Counted from the first letter of the stretch, positions 1 to 6,093 are shown. The stretch is DNA of 7,519 nucleotides from an uncultured Clostridia bacterium (GCA_946615495.1 CAMOHY010000099.1:1-7519), one strand, 5' to 3'. A program made the numbers and translations. The notes: a model not told the origin generated them from the sequence alone.

Positions 1-36
1 GGCACGGCATGGCAATTAGTATTATCTTGCAAGCGA

Positions 37-1416
37 TTACAGGTCCACCTTGGGGATGCCGTCAAAGCCCTTCTGCAAATCGGCGTCGGTGGGAATATAA
101 TCGCTCATCAGGCCGTCATGGAATTTTTCGTAGGCCACCATATCGAAATAGCCGGTGCCGGTAAGGCCGAAGAGAATGGTCTTTTCTTCGCCCGTTTCCT
201 TGCACTTGAGGGCTTCGTCAATGGCCGCGCGAATGGCGTGGGCGCTTTCCGGGGCGGGCAGGATGCCCTCCACCCGCGCAAATTCCTCCGCCGCCTCAAA
301 CACCTTGGTCTGCTCCACGGCGCGGGCTTCCATGTACCCATCGTGGTAAAGCTGGCTCAGAATGCTGCTCATGCCGTGGTAGCGCAAGCCGCCCGCGTGG
401 TTGGGCGCGGGGATGAAGCCGCTGCCCAGGGTGTACATTTTCGCCATGGGGCACACCATGCCGGTATCGCAGAAATCATAGGCAAATTTGCCGCGGGTAA
501 AGCTGGGGCAGGAGGCGGGCTCCACGGCGATGAACCGGTAATCCTTTTCGCCCCGCAGCTTTTCGCCCATGAAGGGAGAAATAAGGCCGCCCAAATTGCT
601 GCCGCCGCCGGCGCAGCCGATGATGATGTCCGGCACGATGCCGTACTTATCCATGGCCGTTTTGGTTTCCACGCCGATGACCGATTGGTGCAGCAGCACC
701 TGGTTGAGCACGCTGCCCAGCACATAGCGGTAGCCCGGCGTGGAGGTGGCCACCTCCACCGCCTCGGAAATGGCGCAGCCCAGGCTGCCCGTGGTGCCGG
801 GGAACTTTTCCAAAATGGCGCGGCCCACGTTCGTTGTGCTGGAGGGAGAGGGCACCACGGACGCGCCGTAGGTGCGCATCACTTCCCGGCGGAAGGGCTT
901 TTGCTCATAGGACACCTTCACCATATACACCTTGCAGTCCAGGCCGAAATAGGAGCAGGCCATGGAAAGCGCCGTGCCCCACTGGCCCGCGCCGGTTTCC
1001 GTGGTAACGCCCTTCAGGCCCTGTTGCTTGGCGTAATAGGCCTGGGCGATGGCGGAATTCAGCTTGTGGCTGCCGGAGGTGTTGTTGCCCTCGAATTTAT
1101 AGTAAATTTTGGCGGGCGTGCCCAGCTTCTTTTCCAGGCAGTAGGCCCGCACCAGGGGCGAGGGCCGGTACATCTTGTAAAAATCCTGAATTTCCTGGGG
1201 AATGGGATATTCCCGCGTGTCGTTGTCCAGCTCCTGCTTGATGAGCTCATCGCAGAACACCGGGGCCAATTCCTCCGCCTTCATGGGCTGCAGGGTGCCG
1301 GGATTGAGAAGGGGCGCGGGCTTGTTTTTCATGTCGGCCCGCACGTTGTACCAGAATTTGGGCATCTCGTTTTCTTCCAAATAGATTTTGTAGGGGATGG
1401 CCTTGGTTTCCTTCAT
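37..1416 (-). CDS. trpB: Tryptophan synthase beta chain, TrpB2 type
   Basis: A PLP enzyme of 459 aa that joins indole and L-serine into L-tryptophan in the cytoplasm. Visible motifs: Schiff-base lysine K118 in GSHK, catalytic-loop motif ETGAGQWG at 140-147, PLP-phosphate loop GGGSN at 270-274, and GLTGTGYFD near 417-425. The N-terminal extension with PLLNPGTLQP (35-44), and GAGQW where classical TrpB1 has GAGQH, place it in the TrpB2 subgroup. Length fits that group. The ATG at 1416 is chosen because AAAGGAG lies 7 bases upstream; the frame stays open to 1536, but that part lies inside the leader terminator and T-box. No trpA or other trp gene is adjacent in the window, so it may pair with a distant TrpA or salvage indole (inference). 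It contains only two tryptophans (W22 and W146). Regulation is by a tryptophan T-box. The family call is secure; the physiological role is not. Confidence 0.95.
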   Translation of the reverse strand: MKETKAIPYKIYLEENEMPKFWYNVRADMKNKPAPLLNPGTLQPMKAEELAPVFCDELIKQELDNDTREYPIPQEIQDFYKMYRPSPLVRAYCLEKKLGTPAKIYYKFEGNNTSGSHKLNSAIAQAYYAKQQGLKGVTTETGAGQWGTALSMACSYFGLDCKVYMVKVSYEQKPFRREVMRTYGASVVPSPSSTTNVGRAILEKFPGTTGSLGCAISEAVEVATSTPGYRYVLGSVLNQVLLHQSVIGVETKTAMDKYGIVPDIIIGCAGGGSNLGGLISPFMGEKLRGEKDYRFIAVEPASCPSFTRGKFAYDFCDTGMVCPMAKMYTLGSGFIPAPNHAGGLRYHGMSSILSQLYHDGYMEARAVEQTKVFEAAEEFARVEGILPAPESAHAIRAAIDEALKCKETGEEKTILFGLTGTGYFDMVAYEKFHDGLMSDYIPTDADLQKGFDGIPKVDL

Positions 1417-1423
1417 GGGAATT

Positions 1424-1430
1424 CTCCTTT
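1424..1430 (-). promoter_or_regulatory. Ribosome binding site of trpB
   Basis: AAAGGAG on the minus strand ends 7 bases before the ATG at 1416. It decides the start codon against the longer open frame that continues into the leader. Confidence 0.85.
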
Positions 1431-1465
1431 CCGCGCCTTGCGCTTGCGGGACAGGAAGAATATAG

Positions 1466-1508
1466 AAAAATCCCTGTCCCAGACGATTTTCTCTGCTGGG
1501 ACAGGGAT
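1466..1508 (-). terminator. Intrinsic (attenuator) terminator of the T-box leader
   Basis: A perfect 13-bp stem, ATCCCTGTCCCAG (1508-1496) with CTGGGACAGGGAT (1482-1470), closes a 13-base A-rich loop. It is followed by a run of five T (1470-1466). It lies about 50 bases before the trpB start and is the regulated terminator of the T-box. Confidence 0.95.
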
Positions 1509-1522
1509 GAAATGCTTCGTTT

Positions 1523-1540
1523 CCCTGCGGTGCCACCCGG
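1523..1540 (-). promoter_or_regulatory. T-box sequence with UGGC acceptor-binding bulge
   Basis: CCGGGTGGCACCGCAGGG matches the conserved T-box core GGGTGGNACCGC. Its GGG can pair with the CCC in the 5' arm of the terminator just downstream, which gives the mutually exclusive antiterminator. Confidence 0.92.
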
Positions 1541-1567
1541 CTTGACGCTCATCGCGCCCGCTCATTC

Positions 1568-1611
1568 CCGTACAATCATACGGTTTCCTTTGATAACGGA
1601 GGGTTCTCCGT
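1568..1611 (-). other. Two leader hairpins between stem I and the antiterminator
   Basis: Hairpin one (1611-1596) is ACGGAG, loop AACC, CTCCGT. Hairpin two (1583-1568) is CCGTA, loop TGATTG, TACGG. Both have perfect stems. Their place between stem I and the T-box sequence fits the intermediate stems of T-box leaders (stem III is the usual one). The assignment to numbered stems is inference. Confidence 0.6.
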
Positions 1612-1655
1612 CTCCCCTACTGAGGCCAAGGCCCGTTGGGTTCGCCCTCGAAAGT

Positions 1656-1658
1656 CCA
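1656..1658 (-). promoter_or_regulatory. T-box specifier codon UGG (Trp)
   Basis: The triplet TGG is preceded by GAA and followed by A, the usual specifier-loop context on the 3' side of stem I. It pairs with the CCA anticodon of tRNA-Trp and matches the identity of the downstream gene. Confidence 0.88.
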
Positions 1659-1751
1659 TTCACCCTGCCCGCGCGTGCTGCGGTTCCACCCTCCGCTGCT
1701 CTCTTGGCCGTCGGTTTCAAGGCTACTTCTCTTTCTCCTTGGTTTGCGCTT

Positions 1752-1780
1752 ATCATACCAGGGAAACAGGGGCTTGTCAA
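1752..1780 (-). promoter_or_regulatory. Sigma-A promoter of the trpB leader
   Basis: On the minus strand, TTGACA (1780-1775, perfect -35) and TATGAT (1757-1752, five of six -10 bases) are separated by exactly 17 bases. Transcription should begin near 1746-1744, just before the first conserved T-box element. The AT-rich stretch directly upstream could act as an UP element. Confidence 0.9.
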
Positions 1781-1785
1781 TCCCT

Positions 1786-1808
1786 ATTTTTACCAATTTT
1801 GGCAAAAT
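1786..1808 (-). repeat. AT-rich imperfect palindrome between the sigma operon and the trpB promoter
   Basis: On the minus strand ATTTTGCCAA and TTGGTAAAAAT form an imperfect inverted repeat with one G-T wobble. It lies 17 bases after the stop codon of the propeller gene and just upstream of the trpB -35 box. It has no proper U-tract, so it is at best a weak terminator for the three-gene operon. It could equally be an operator or simple AT-rich promoter DNA. Confidence 0.35.
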
Positions 1809-1824
1809 ACAATGGAAATACACA

Positions 1825-2979
1825 TCACAGCGCCGGCAGCTTGAAGAGCACCTCGTCCACGCTGTCCATTTCCTTGAGCACGTTTTTTCCATCCCGGATC
1901 ATGCGGATATCCTTTAGCACCCACAGGCCGCTCTCCGTGGGAATCAGCTGGCTGCCGTAGCTTTTCTCGTCCTTCCCGAAGGTCAGCTGGGTTTCGCCCA
2001 GGTATTGGCCGGATTCATTCAGCCAAATGTAGCGGTGCGGCGCGCCGCCGGTAAACTCCTGGCCCTCTTCAACGCCCACCACGATTCTGTCCTTGTCCGC
2101 GATCAGGGCGTCGCAGCGCATGCTGGGCTCAAAGGCGTCCCGGTTCATCCATTGCACCCTGCCGTCCCGGTCAAATTTCACCACGGCGTGGGCCCGTTGC
2201 AGCTTTTCCTGGCCTTCGCCATGGGAAAACTCCGTCAGCCAGGCCACAAAGCCTCCGTCCGGCGCAGTGCGCGCCCATTCCAGCCGCGCGTTGCCGTCTG
2301 GCAGCAGGGTGGGCAGCACGGTTTCCCATAGCGTTTGGCCGTGCAGGTCCACCTTCATAATCTTCGCGCAGGCGGGGTAGCCCTGCTCGCACCCCGCCAG
2401 CACCAGGCCGTCCTCCGCAGGCAGCAGGTTATAGCCGCCGCCGATGGTCAGCTCCGAATGCAGGCGGAACAGGATGTTTCCCTCCCAATCCATAAAATAG
2501 TGGAAATAGGTCTGGGCGTCGCCCGGTATGATGGTAAGGCTCAGGCAGCTGCCGGTGGCGCCGCTACTGGATATATCCGGCTGGTAGATATCCACCGGCG
2601 TGCCCGTGGGCTGCCCCTCCTGGGTAAAATAGCAAATTTCCTTCTGCACTGTGCTTTGCTTGGGGCTGTTGCTGCGCACGGCGGCAATCAGACCGTTTTT
2701 TAGCAGCTGCGCGCCGCCGAAGCCCCAGCTTCCCTCCGCGGGGTCCACGTAATCCCAGGAAAGGGACAAATCCGGGTTCAGGCACAGCAGCCGCCCCCGG
2801 CTGTTTTGATAGTTTCCCTTCATGCCTTTTGTGCCGCTGAACACCAGCCGCCCATCGGGCAGCGTGAAGCAATAGCTCAGGCCGTCGTAGCCCTCCGTGC
2901 CCAGATTGATCCTTTCCTCCGCCGCCGCGGGCGCGCACAGCGAAAGCAGCAAAAGCAATCCTATAATAAGCCGTTTCAT
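1825..2979 (-). CDS. Secreted beta-propeller-like protein, third gene of the sigma operon
   Basis: A 384-aa protein of unknown function. Residues 1-20 form a clear signal peptide: MKR, a leucine-rich core, and an APAAA cleavage site before EE. The cysteine at 15 lies in LSLC, which is a poor lipobox, so release by signal peptidase I is more likely than lipidation. The mature part has recurring blade-like strands ending in a short turn and an aromatic or large residue: LNPDLSLSWDY (67-77), DWEGNILFRL (164-173), DLHGQTLWET (211-220), DRDGRVQWMN (270-279) and NESGQYLGET (321-330). This resembles PQQ/WD-type beta-propellers; the exact family is not recognised. The ATG at 2979 is chosen because GGAGGG lies 7 bases upstream and the signal peptide begins there; the open frame extends to 3429 but overlaps the preceding gene. 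It is co-transcribed with the sigma factor and membrane regulator, so it is probably a partner outside the membrane (inference). Confidence 0.85.
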   Translation of the reverse strand: MKRLIIGLLLLLSLCAPAAAEERINLGTEGYDGLSYCFTLPDGRLVFSGTKGMKGNYQNSRGRLLCLNPDLSLSWDYVDPAEGSWGFGGAQLLKNGLIAAVRSNSPKQSTVQKEICYFTQEGQPTGTPVDIYQPDISSSGATGSCLSLTIIPGDAQTYFHYFMDWEGNILFRLHSELTIGGGYNLLPAEDGLVLAGCEQGYPACAKIMKVDLHGQTLWETVLPTLLPDGNARLEWARTAPDGGFVAWLTEFSHGEGQEKLQRAHAVVKFDRDGRVQWMNRDAFEPSMRCDALIADKDRIVVGVEEGQEFTGGAPHRYIWLNESGQYLGETQLTFGKDEKSYGSQLIPTESGLWVLKDIRMIRDGKNVLKEMDSVDEVLFKLPAL

Positions 2980-2986
2980 TTTCTTT

Positions 2987-2992
2987 CCCTCC
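2987..2992 (-). promoter_or_regulatory. Ribosome binding site of the propeller gene
   Basis: GGAGGG lies one base after the TGA stop (2996-2994) of the membrane regulator gene and 7 bases before the ATG at 2979. This decides the start and implies translational coupling. Confidence 0.8.
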
Positions 2993-2993
2993 G

Positions 2994-5405
2994 TCAATAC
3001 CACCGGTCCCAGGCGTCCGCCCCCGTTTGGCCATCCAACCGGCCATAGAAATACGCGCGGATCAGGCCGCCCGTTTTCGCGTCCAATTCCACGGCGTAAT
3101 ACCGGTCCGGCCGGACCCCGGCAAGCTGAGCCGAGGACCATTCCGCTTCCGCGGAGAACACGATCTTCCAGTAGGCGCCGTCCCTGTCCGCCGCCTCCAG
3201 GAAAGCTTCCCGCGCCAGCAAATAGCGCATTTCCTCTCCCGCAAACCCAAATTGGCTGCCAAGGTATCCCCTGGCCTTCTCTTCCGCCTGCTGCTGGGAA
3301 AGCATGCCATTCTCCGGCAGGATGTAGGCATGCCGCAGCAAAGCGAGCAGCCTGGGGTCCTGGGTGGCTTTTTCTTCCATGATGGGCCGCGCTTCCTTTA
3401 GGAAGGCCGTTTTGTGCTCTATGGGCCAATGGAAGAAATCCTCGTAATCGTACAGGAGGCCGTTTTTCTGGGCGTACAGGTCAAACAGATGGAACAGCTC
3501 CCCGTCATACAGCTTCCTTTCTTCCCAAACCGCCCGATCCTGGGCGGGGCTGTACCATGCAGGCTGCATGGACGCGTCCGCTACCGTGCCGTCCAGCAGC
3601 ACCCGGTACGCCAGGCTGTTCCTGCCGCCAAAGCTGTCCGGCGCCGCATCGTTCAAGGGCCGGGCCAGAAACACCCGGTAGAATACCATTCCGCTGCCCA
3701 GCACGCTGTCATGCACCAGCTGCGCCTGGCAATCCCAGCCGTCCAGGGCGCTGGGGGTTTCCTCCCACGCCTGGCATACCGCCTGGCGGATGATAGCGGC
3801 GGCTGTCTCTCCGTCGATTTCTCCCCCGCTGGCGGTCAATGCTTCCGTCACATCCGCCGCCATCACGTTATATTGATTCTTTAGGTAGGAAAACAGCGCG
3901 CTTGTTTTCAGGTCCCAGGTGCTTTCCGCGCCCAGCAGGGCGTGGGCCAGGGCCATGCAGTTCACGGCGGAGGCGTAGCCCGGCGCGCCGCAGGCTTCGG
4001 CCACAAAGGCGTCCATTTCTTCTATGCTGGGCGCAGCCTGCTGCCAGAAGGCGTGGCCCGGCAGCACGCCGCATTGCTTCATGCCGTCAATCAATTGCCG
4101 CTTGCTTTCTTCCTTCCAGCGCATATACCAGCCCTCTGCCCGCTCCGTTTGGGCGGCAAAGGTGAGCAGCGTCCATTCCGGCCCCAGGTCCTTGAGCTGA
4201 TAGCTGAGCGCCGCCTCCGCTTTCCCCGTCGCCATATTCACGATGGCGGCGTACCGGTATTCTCTGTCATACGCAAAGTGCCGGTGGAACACGATCCTGT
4301 TCAGCCTTCCGTTTTCTTCGCCCTTTCCGGCGGCTTCGCTCAGGGCAAACAGGGCGTTCATTTCCGCTTCGGGCACCTGATAAGCCTCCTGAACGGCCTG
4401 CCGGGCGATGGCCACGGCCCTTTCGCCGCTGATTCCATCCTCTTCCGGGTCGTTCAGATGCTCGTTTCGGAATGCGGCTTTGTCGGTGGACGCGCTGAAA
4501 TTTCCCTTTTCATCCACCAGCAGGGAAAAGCGGTAGCCATTTTCGGTCTGCTCAATGGTCAGCCCGCGGGTGGTGGGCTCCCAGTCCGGGTTCATGCTGT
4601 CCGCCGGCACTTCGCCCGTCACCGTCCACATGCAAAATTCCTCGTCCCAGGCTGCGGCGGGGGTCATTTCGTCCACCGCTTCCGGCGTCCAGCCCAAAAT
4701 TTCCGTCATGTAGTCTTTCAGCATTTCCACGGCGTAGGCTTCGTTAATTTCCCGCGGCGCAGGCTCCGCGCCATTCCCCTGGGCCGCCTTTAGCGCGGGG
4801 TAGTATTCGTCCCGCAGGTAGTAGCCCAGGGAATCGGTGAACTGCACCAAATCATCCCAATTGGAAATGCCCTCCGGATGCCCGGCCATGTACCGTTCCT
4901 TAAAGATGATGATCTCATCCGGCGCAATGCCCAGCCTGCTGTCCGGCTGGTCAATCCACTGGTCGATCTGCTCCTGGATGAGCGCGCCGTACCGCGCGTC
5001 CACAATGCGGTCCGCCGCCGCCTCCCGTTCCTCCTCCGGCCGGGCCTCGTCCGTCATCAGGGCATAGTCCCCTTCATCCATTTCAAATTCAAATTCCCGC
5101 ATGGTTTCCACAAAACGTATCTTATCCTCCAGGTTCCAGCGCGTCAGGGCGCCTTCAGCGTCCATCTGCGCCACGCGGGCGTAATACTGTCCAATCACCG
5201 CGCTCACCGCCAGGGCCGTCACGCTCAGGCTCATAAGCACCAGGGCCAATATCAGCCCAAAGGACCATCTGATTTTCCGGTTCACTGTGTTTCCTCCTGT
5301 CGCGTAAGCGAAAATCCTCTCTCGCTGGCGGGGAGTGGTATCCAGGAAGGAAAGCTCCTCCTCCAGCGCGTGCCGGACCCGCATCCTTCTGCTTTTATCG
5401 TTCAT
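2994..5405 (-). CDS. Anti-sigma-like single-pass membrane protein with large PepSY-like repeat ectodomain
   Basis: An 803-aa protein. Residues 1-46 are a charged cytoplasmic segment, with helix HALEEELSFLDTTPRQRERI at 12-31. A hydrophobic membrane span follows at about 48-71, and the remaining ~730 residues should face outside. The cytoplasmic part carries no HxxxCxxC zinc anti-sigma motif. The ectodomain holds about four segments with a PepSY-like pattern, an A-x-x-I-A-R-Q-A-V helix followed by strands ending in a D/T-G turn: about 218-305, 325-401, 530-612 and 702-788 (for example ERAVAIARQAV at 328, ETAAAIIRQAV at 533 and VELDAKTGG at 772). It has 22 tryptophans. Its start ATG overlaps the last 11 bases of the ECF sigma gene, the arrangement typical of a sigma factor and its regulator, so it probably holds the sigma factor at the membrane and releases it on an outside cue (inference). 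The anti-sigma role rests on position and topology, not on a recognised domain. Confidence 0.85.
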   Translation of the reverse strand: MNDKSRRMRVRHALEEELSFLDTTPRQRERIFAYATGGNTVNRKIRWSFGLILALVLMSLSVTALAVSAVIGQYYARVAQMDAEGALTRWNLEDKIRFVETMREFEFEMDEGDYALMTDEARPEEEREAAADRIVDARYGALIQEQIDQWIDQPDSRLGIAPDEIIIFKERYMAGHPEGISNWDDLVQFTDSLGYYLRDEYYPALKAAQGNGAEPAPREINEAYAVEMLKDYMTEILGWTPEAVDEMTPAAAWDEEFCMWTVTGEVPADSMNPDWEPTTRGLTIEQTENGYRFSLLVDEKGNFSASTDKAAFRNEHLNDPEEDGISGERAVAIARQAVQEAYQVPEAEMNALFALSEAAGKGEENGRLNRIVFHRHFAYDREYRYAAIVNMATGKAEAALSYQLKDLGPEWTLLTFAAQTERAEGWYMRWKEESKRQLIDGMKQCGVLPGHAFWQQAAPSIEEMDAFVAEACGAPGYASAVNCMALAHALLGAESTWDLKTSALFSYLKNQYNVMAADVTEALTASGGEIDGETAAAIIRQAVCQAWEETPSALDGWDCQAQLVHDSVLGSGMVFYRVFLARPLNDAAPDSFGGRNSLAYRVLLDGTVADASMQPAWYSPAQDRAVWEERKLYDGELFHLFDLYAQKNGLLYDYEDFFHWPIEHKTAFLKEARPIMEEKATQDPRLLALLRHAYILPENGMLSQQQAEEKARGYLGSQFGFAGEEMRYLLAREAFLEAADRDGAYWKIVFSAEAEWSSAQLAGVRPDRYYAVELDAKTGGLIRAYFYGRLDGQTGADAWDRWY

Positions 5406-5922
5406 CCTCGTCCCCTCCTCCCCAAGCGTCCTTGAGCATTTCTTCCGCTTTTTTCAGCCGCCGGTGGGCCGTGGCCGGGGCCAGGCCCAACGCCTGCGAC
5501 ACTTCGCGGGTATTCATGCCCTCGAAATAATAAAGCAGCACCACCTGCCTGTACTTGACCGGCAAACGGCAAATATCCATGGTTAATTCCCGGTCGCGGC
5601 CGTCCGCGGCTTCCAGGGCGCGCGGCAGCGAATCCAGGCTCACGCGCCGGTCCACATGGCGAAACCAGGCGGACCGGCGGTAATCCCGGCACACGTTCAC
5701 CGCGATCCGCATCAGCCAAGCCTTATCATTTTCAATGCCCTTGCGCTCATAGCTGGGCATGCTTTTCCAAGCCTTCAAAAAGGTATCCTGCATGGCGTCC
5801 TCCGCCTGATCGCGATCGGCAAGGTATACAAAGCATATTCTGATGATATCGTTGGCATACAGGTCAATCCATTCCTGCAGCCTTTGTTCCCGAACATAGC
5901 TGGGTACCGCAGCCTGTTCCAT
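5395..5922 (-). CDS. ECF-type RNA polymerase sigma factor
   Basis: A 175-aa sigma-70 family protein of the extracytoplasmic function class, directing RNA polymerase to a small stress or envelope regulon. Region 2 spans about 15-83 with the DQAEDAMQDTFLKAW signature (38-52) and the WLMRIAVNVCRDYRR segment (69-83). A short linker (about 84-115) lacks region 3. Region 4 spans about 118-165, with the helix-turn-helix around MNTREVSQALGLAPATAHRRL (136-156). The start at 5922 is chosen because AAGGAGGTGATC stands just upstream. An in-frame ATG at 5952 would add 10 residues but has no good binding site. It is the first gene of a three-gene operon and its last codons overlap the start of the membrane regulator. 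It resembles the SigV/SigW-like ECF groups of Bacillota; the exact group is not assigned. It likely activates its own promoter. Confidence 0.95.
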   Translation of the reverse strand: MEQAAVPSYVREQRLQEWIDLYANDIIRICFVYLADRDQAEDAMQDTFLKAWKSMPSYERKGIENDKAWLMRIAVNVCRDYRRSAWFRHVDRRVSLDSLPRALEAADGRDRELTMDICRLPVKYRQVVLLYYFEGMNTREVSQALGLAPATAHRRLKKAEEMLKDAWGGGDEDER

Positions 5923-5927
5923 TGCCC

Positions 5928-5939
5928 GATCACCTCCTT
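5928..5939 (-). promoter_or_regulatory. Extended 12-base Shine-Dalgarno site of the sigma gene
   Basis: AAGGAGGTGATC on the minus strand is a 12-base perfect complement to the usual 16S rRNA 3' tail (GATCACCTCCTT). It sets the start at 5922 rather than at the upstream ATG at 5952. Confidence 0.88.
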
Positions 5940-5947
5940 CACCCATA

Positions 5948-5976
5948 TACACGATTGAGAAGGCTGTTTTGTCTCA
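5948..5976 (-). promoter_or_regulatory. Candidate ECF-type (autoregulated) promoter of the sigma operon
   Basis: On the minus strand TGAGAC (5976-5971) and CGTGTA (5953-5948) are 17 bases apart. This resembles ECF promoters of Bacillota (TGAAAC, about 16 bases, CGTA or CGTC). The transcript would start only a few bases before the Shine-Dalgarno site, giving a leader of about 20 bases. No convincing sigma-A promoter was seen in the gap: TTGAAA at 5986-5981 has no matching -10 box. Placement is inference from consensus. Confidence 0.4.
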
Positions 5977-6012
5977 CTTTTTTCAAAAAAAGAAAATTCC
6001 TCCTGAATGCCG

Positions 6013-6040
6013 GGAATGAATTGAAAAATCATCCCATTCC
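6013..6040 (+). promoter_or_regulatory. Inverted repeat over the alpha-galactosidase -35 box, candidate operator
   Basis: GGAATG (6013-6018) and CATTCC (6035-6040) are perfect inverted arms separated by 16 bases, with the -35 hexamer TTGAAA lying between them. A regulator bound here would block the promoter. Six-base arms can arise by chance, so confidence is limited. Confidence 0.35.
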
Positions 6041-6049
6041 ATTTATAAT
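6021..6049 (+). promoter_or_regulatory. Sigma-A promoter of the alpha-galactosidase gene
   Basis: TTGAAA (6021-6026, five of six) and TATAAT (6044-6049, perfect) are separated by 17 bases. Expected transcription start is near 6056, about 38 bases before the ATG at 6094. The promoter diverges from the sigma operon. Confidence 0.82.
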
Positions 6050-6079
6050 AAATCCGTCCACAGGATCAATGAATACGGA

Positions 6080-6084
6080 TGGAG
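6080..6084 (+). promoter_or_regulatory. Ribosome binding site of the alpha-galactosidase gene
   Basis: TGGAG lies 9 bases before the ATG at 6094, modest in strength but well spaced. The alternative in-frame ATG at 6079 has only AGGA 13 bases upstream, so 6094 is preferred. Confidence 0.6.
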
Positions 6085-6093
6085 CTGATACGG

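Larger units (their letters stand above)
1466..1746 (-). promoter_or_regulatory. Tryptophan-specific T-box riboswitch leader of trpB
   Basis: This untranslated leader senses uncharged tRNA-Trp and controls transcription into trpB. Read 5' to 3' on the minus strand it shows the canonical order: an AGTA motif (1727-1724), an AGAGAG element (1704-1699), a stem I apical region GGGTGGAACCG (1691-1681), the specifier loop GAA-TGG-A with codon UGG at 1658-1656, two small hairpins, the T-box GGGTGGCACCGC (1538-1527) and an intrinsic terminator. The UGGC bulge (1535-1532) would pair with an acceptor end GCCA, matching the G discriminator base of bacterial tRNA-Trp. Specifier and bulge therefore agree on tryptophan independently. 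Known behaviour of the class: charged tRNA lets the terminator form, while uncharged tRNA stabilises the antiterminator and allows read-through. The 5' end is inferred from the promoter. Confidence 0.94.

Noticed and set aside
1417..1536. N-terminal extension of TrpB to an ATG at 1536 (40 extra residues)
   Set aside because: The extension would be translated from the T-box and terminator itself. The ATG at 1416 has a proper ribosome binding site and matches the TrpB2 family N-terminus.
118..1545. A 475-codon open frame on the plus strand opposite trpB
   Set aside because: It is the shadow of a GC-rich gene: the predicted protein is rich in His, Ala and Gly with no recognisable motif, and it runs straight through the T-box terminator.
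1681..1691. A second T-box-like core, GGGTGGAACCG, suggesting tandem T-boxes
   Set aside because: It lies before the specifier and after the AGAGAG element, where the apical region of stem I belongs, and no terminator follows it. There is one leader, not two.
3942..4793. A 283-codon plus-strand open frame within the membrane regulator gene
   Set aside because: It is antisense to a gene with continuous repeats, a membrane span and operon linkage, and its own sequence shows no domain.
5971..5996. T-run/A-run palindrome (CTTTTTTCAAAAAAAG) as a terminator between the divergent genes
   Set aside because: The stem is only A-T pairs with almost no loop, and no gene ends nearby; both neighbours start here.
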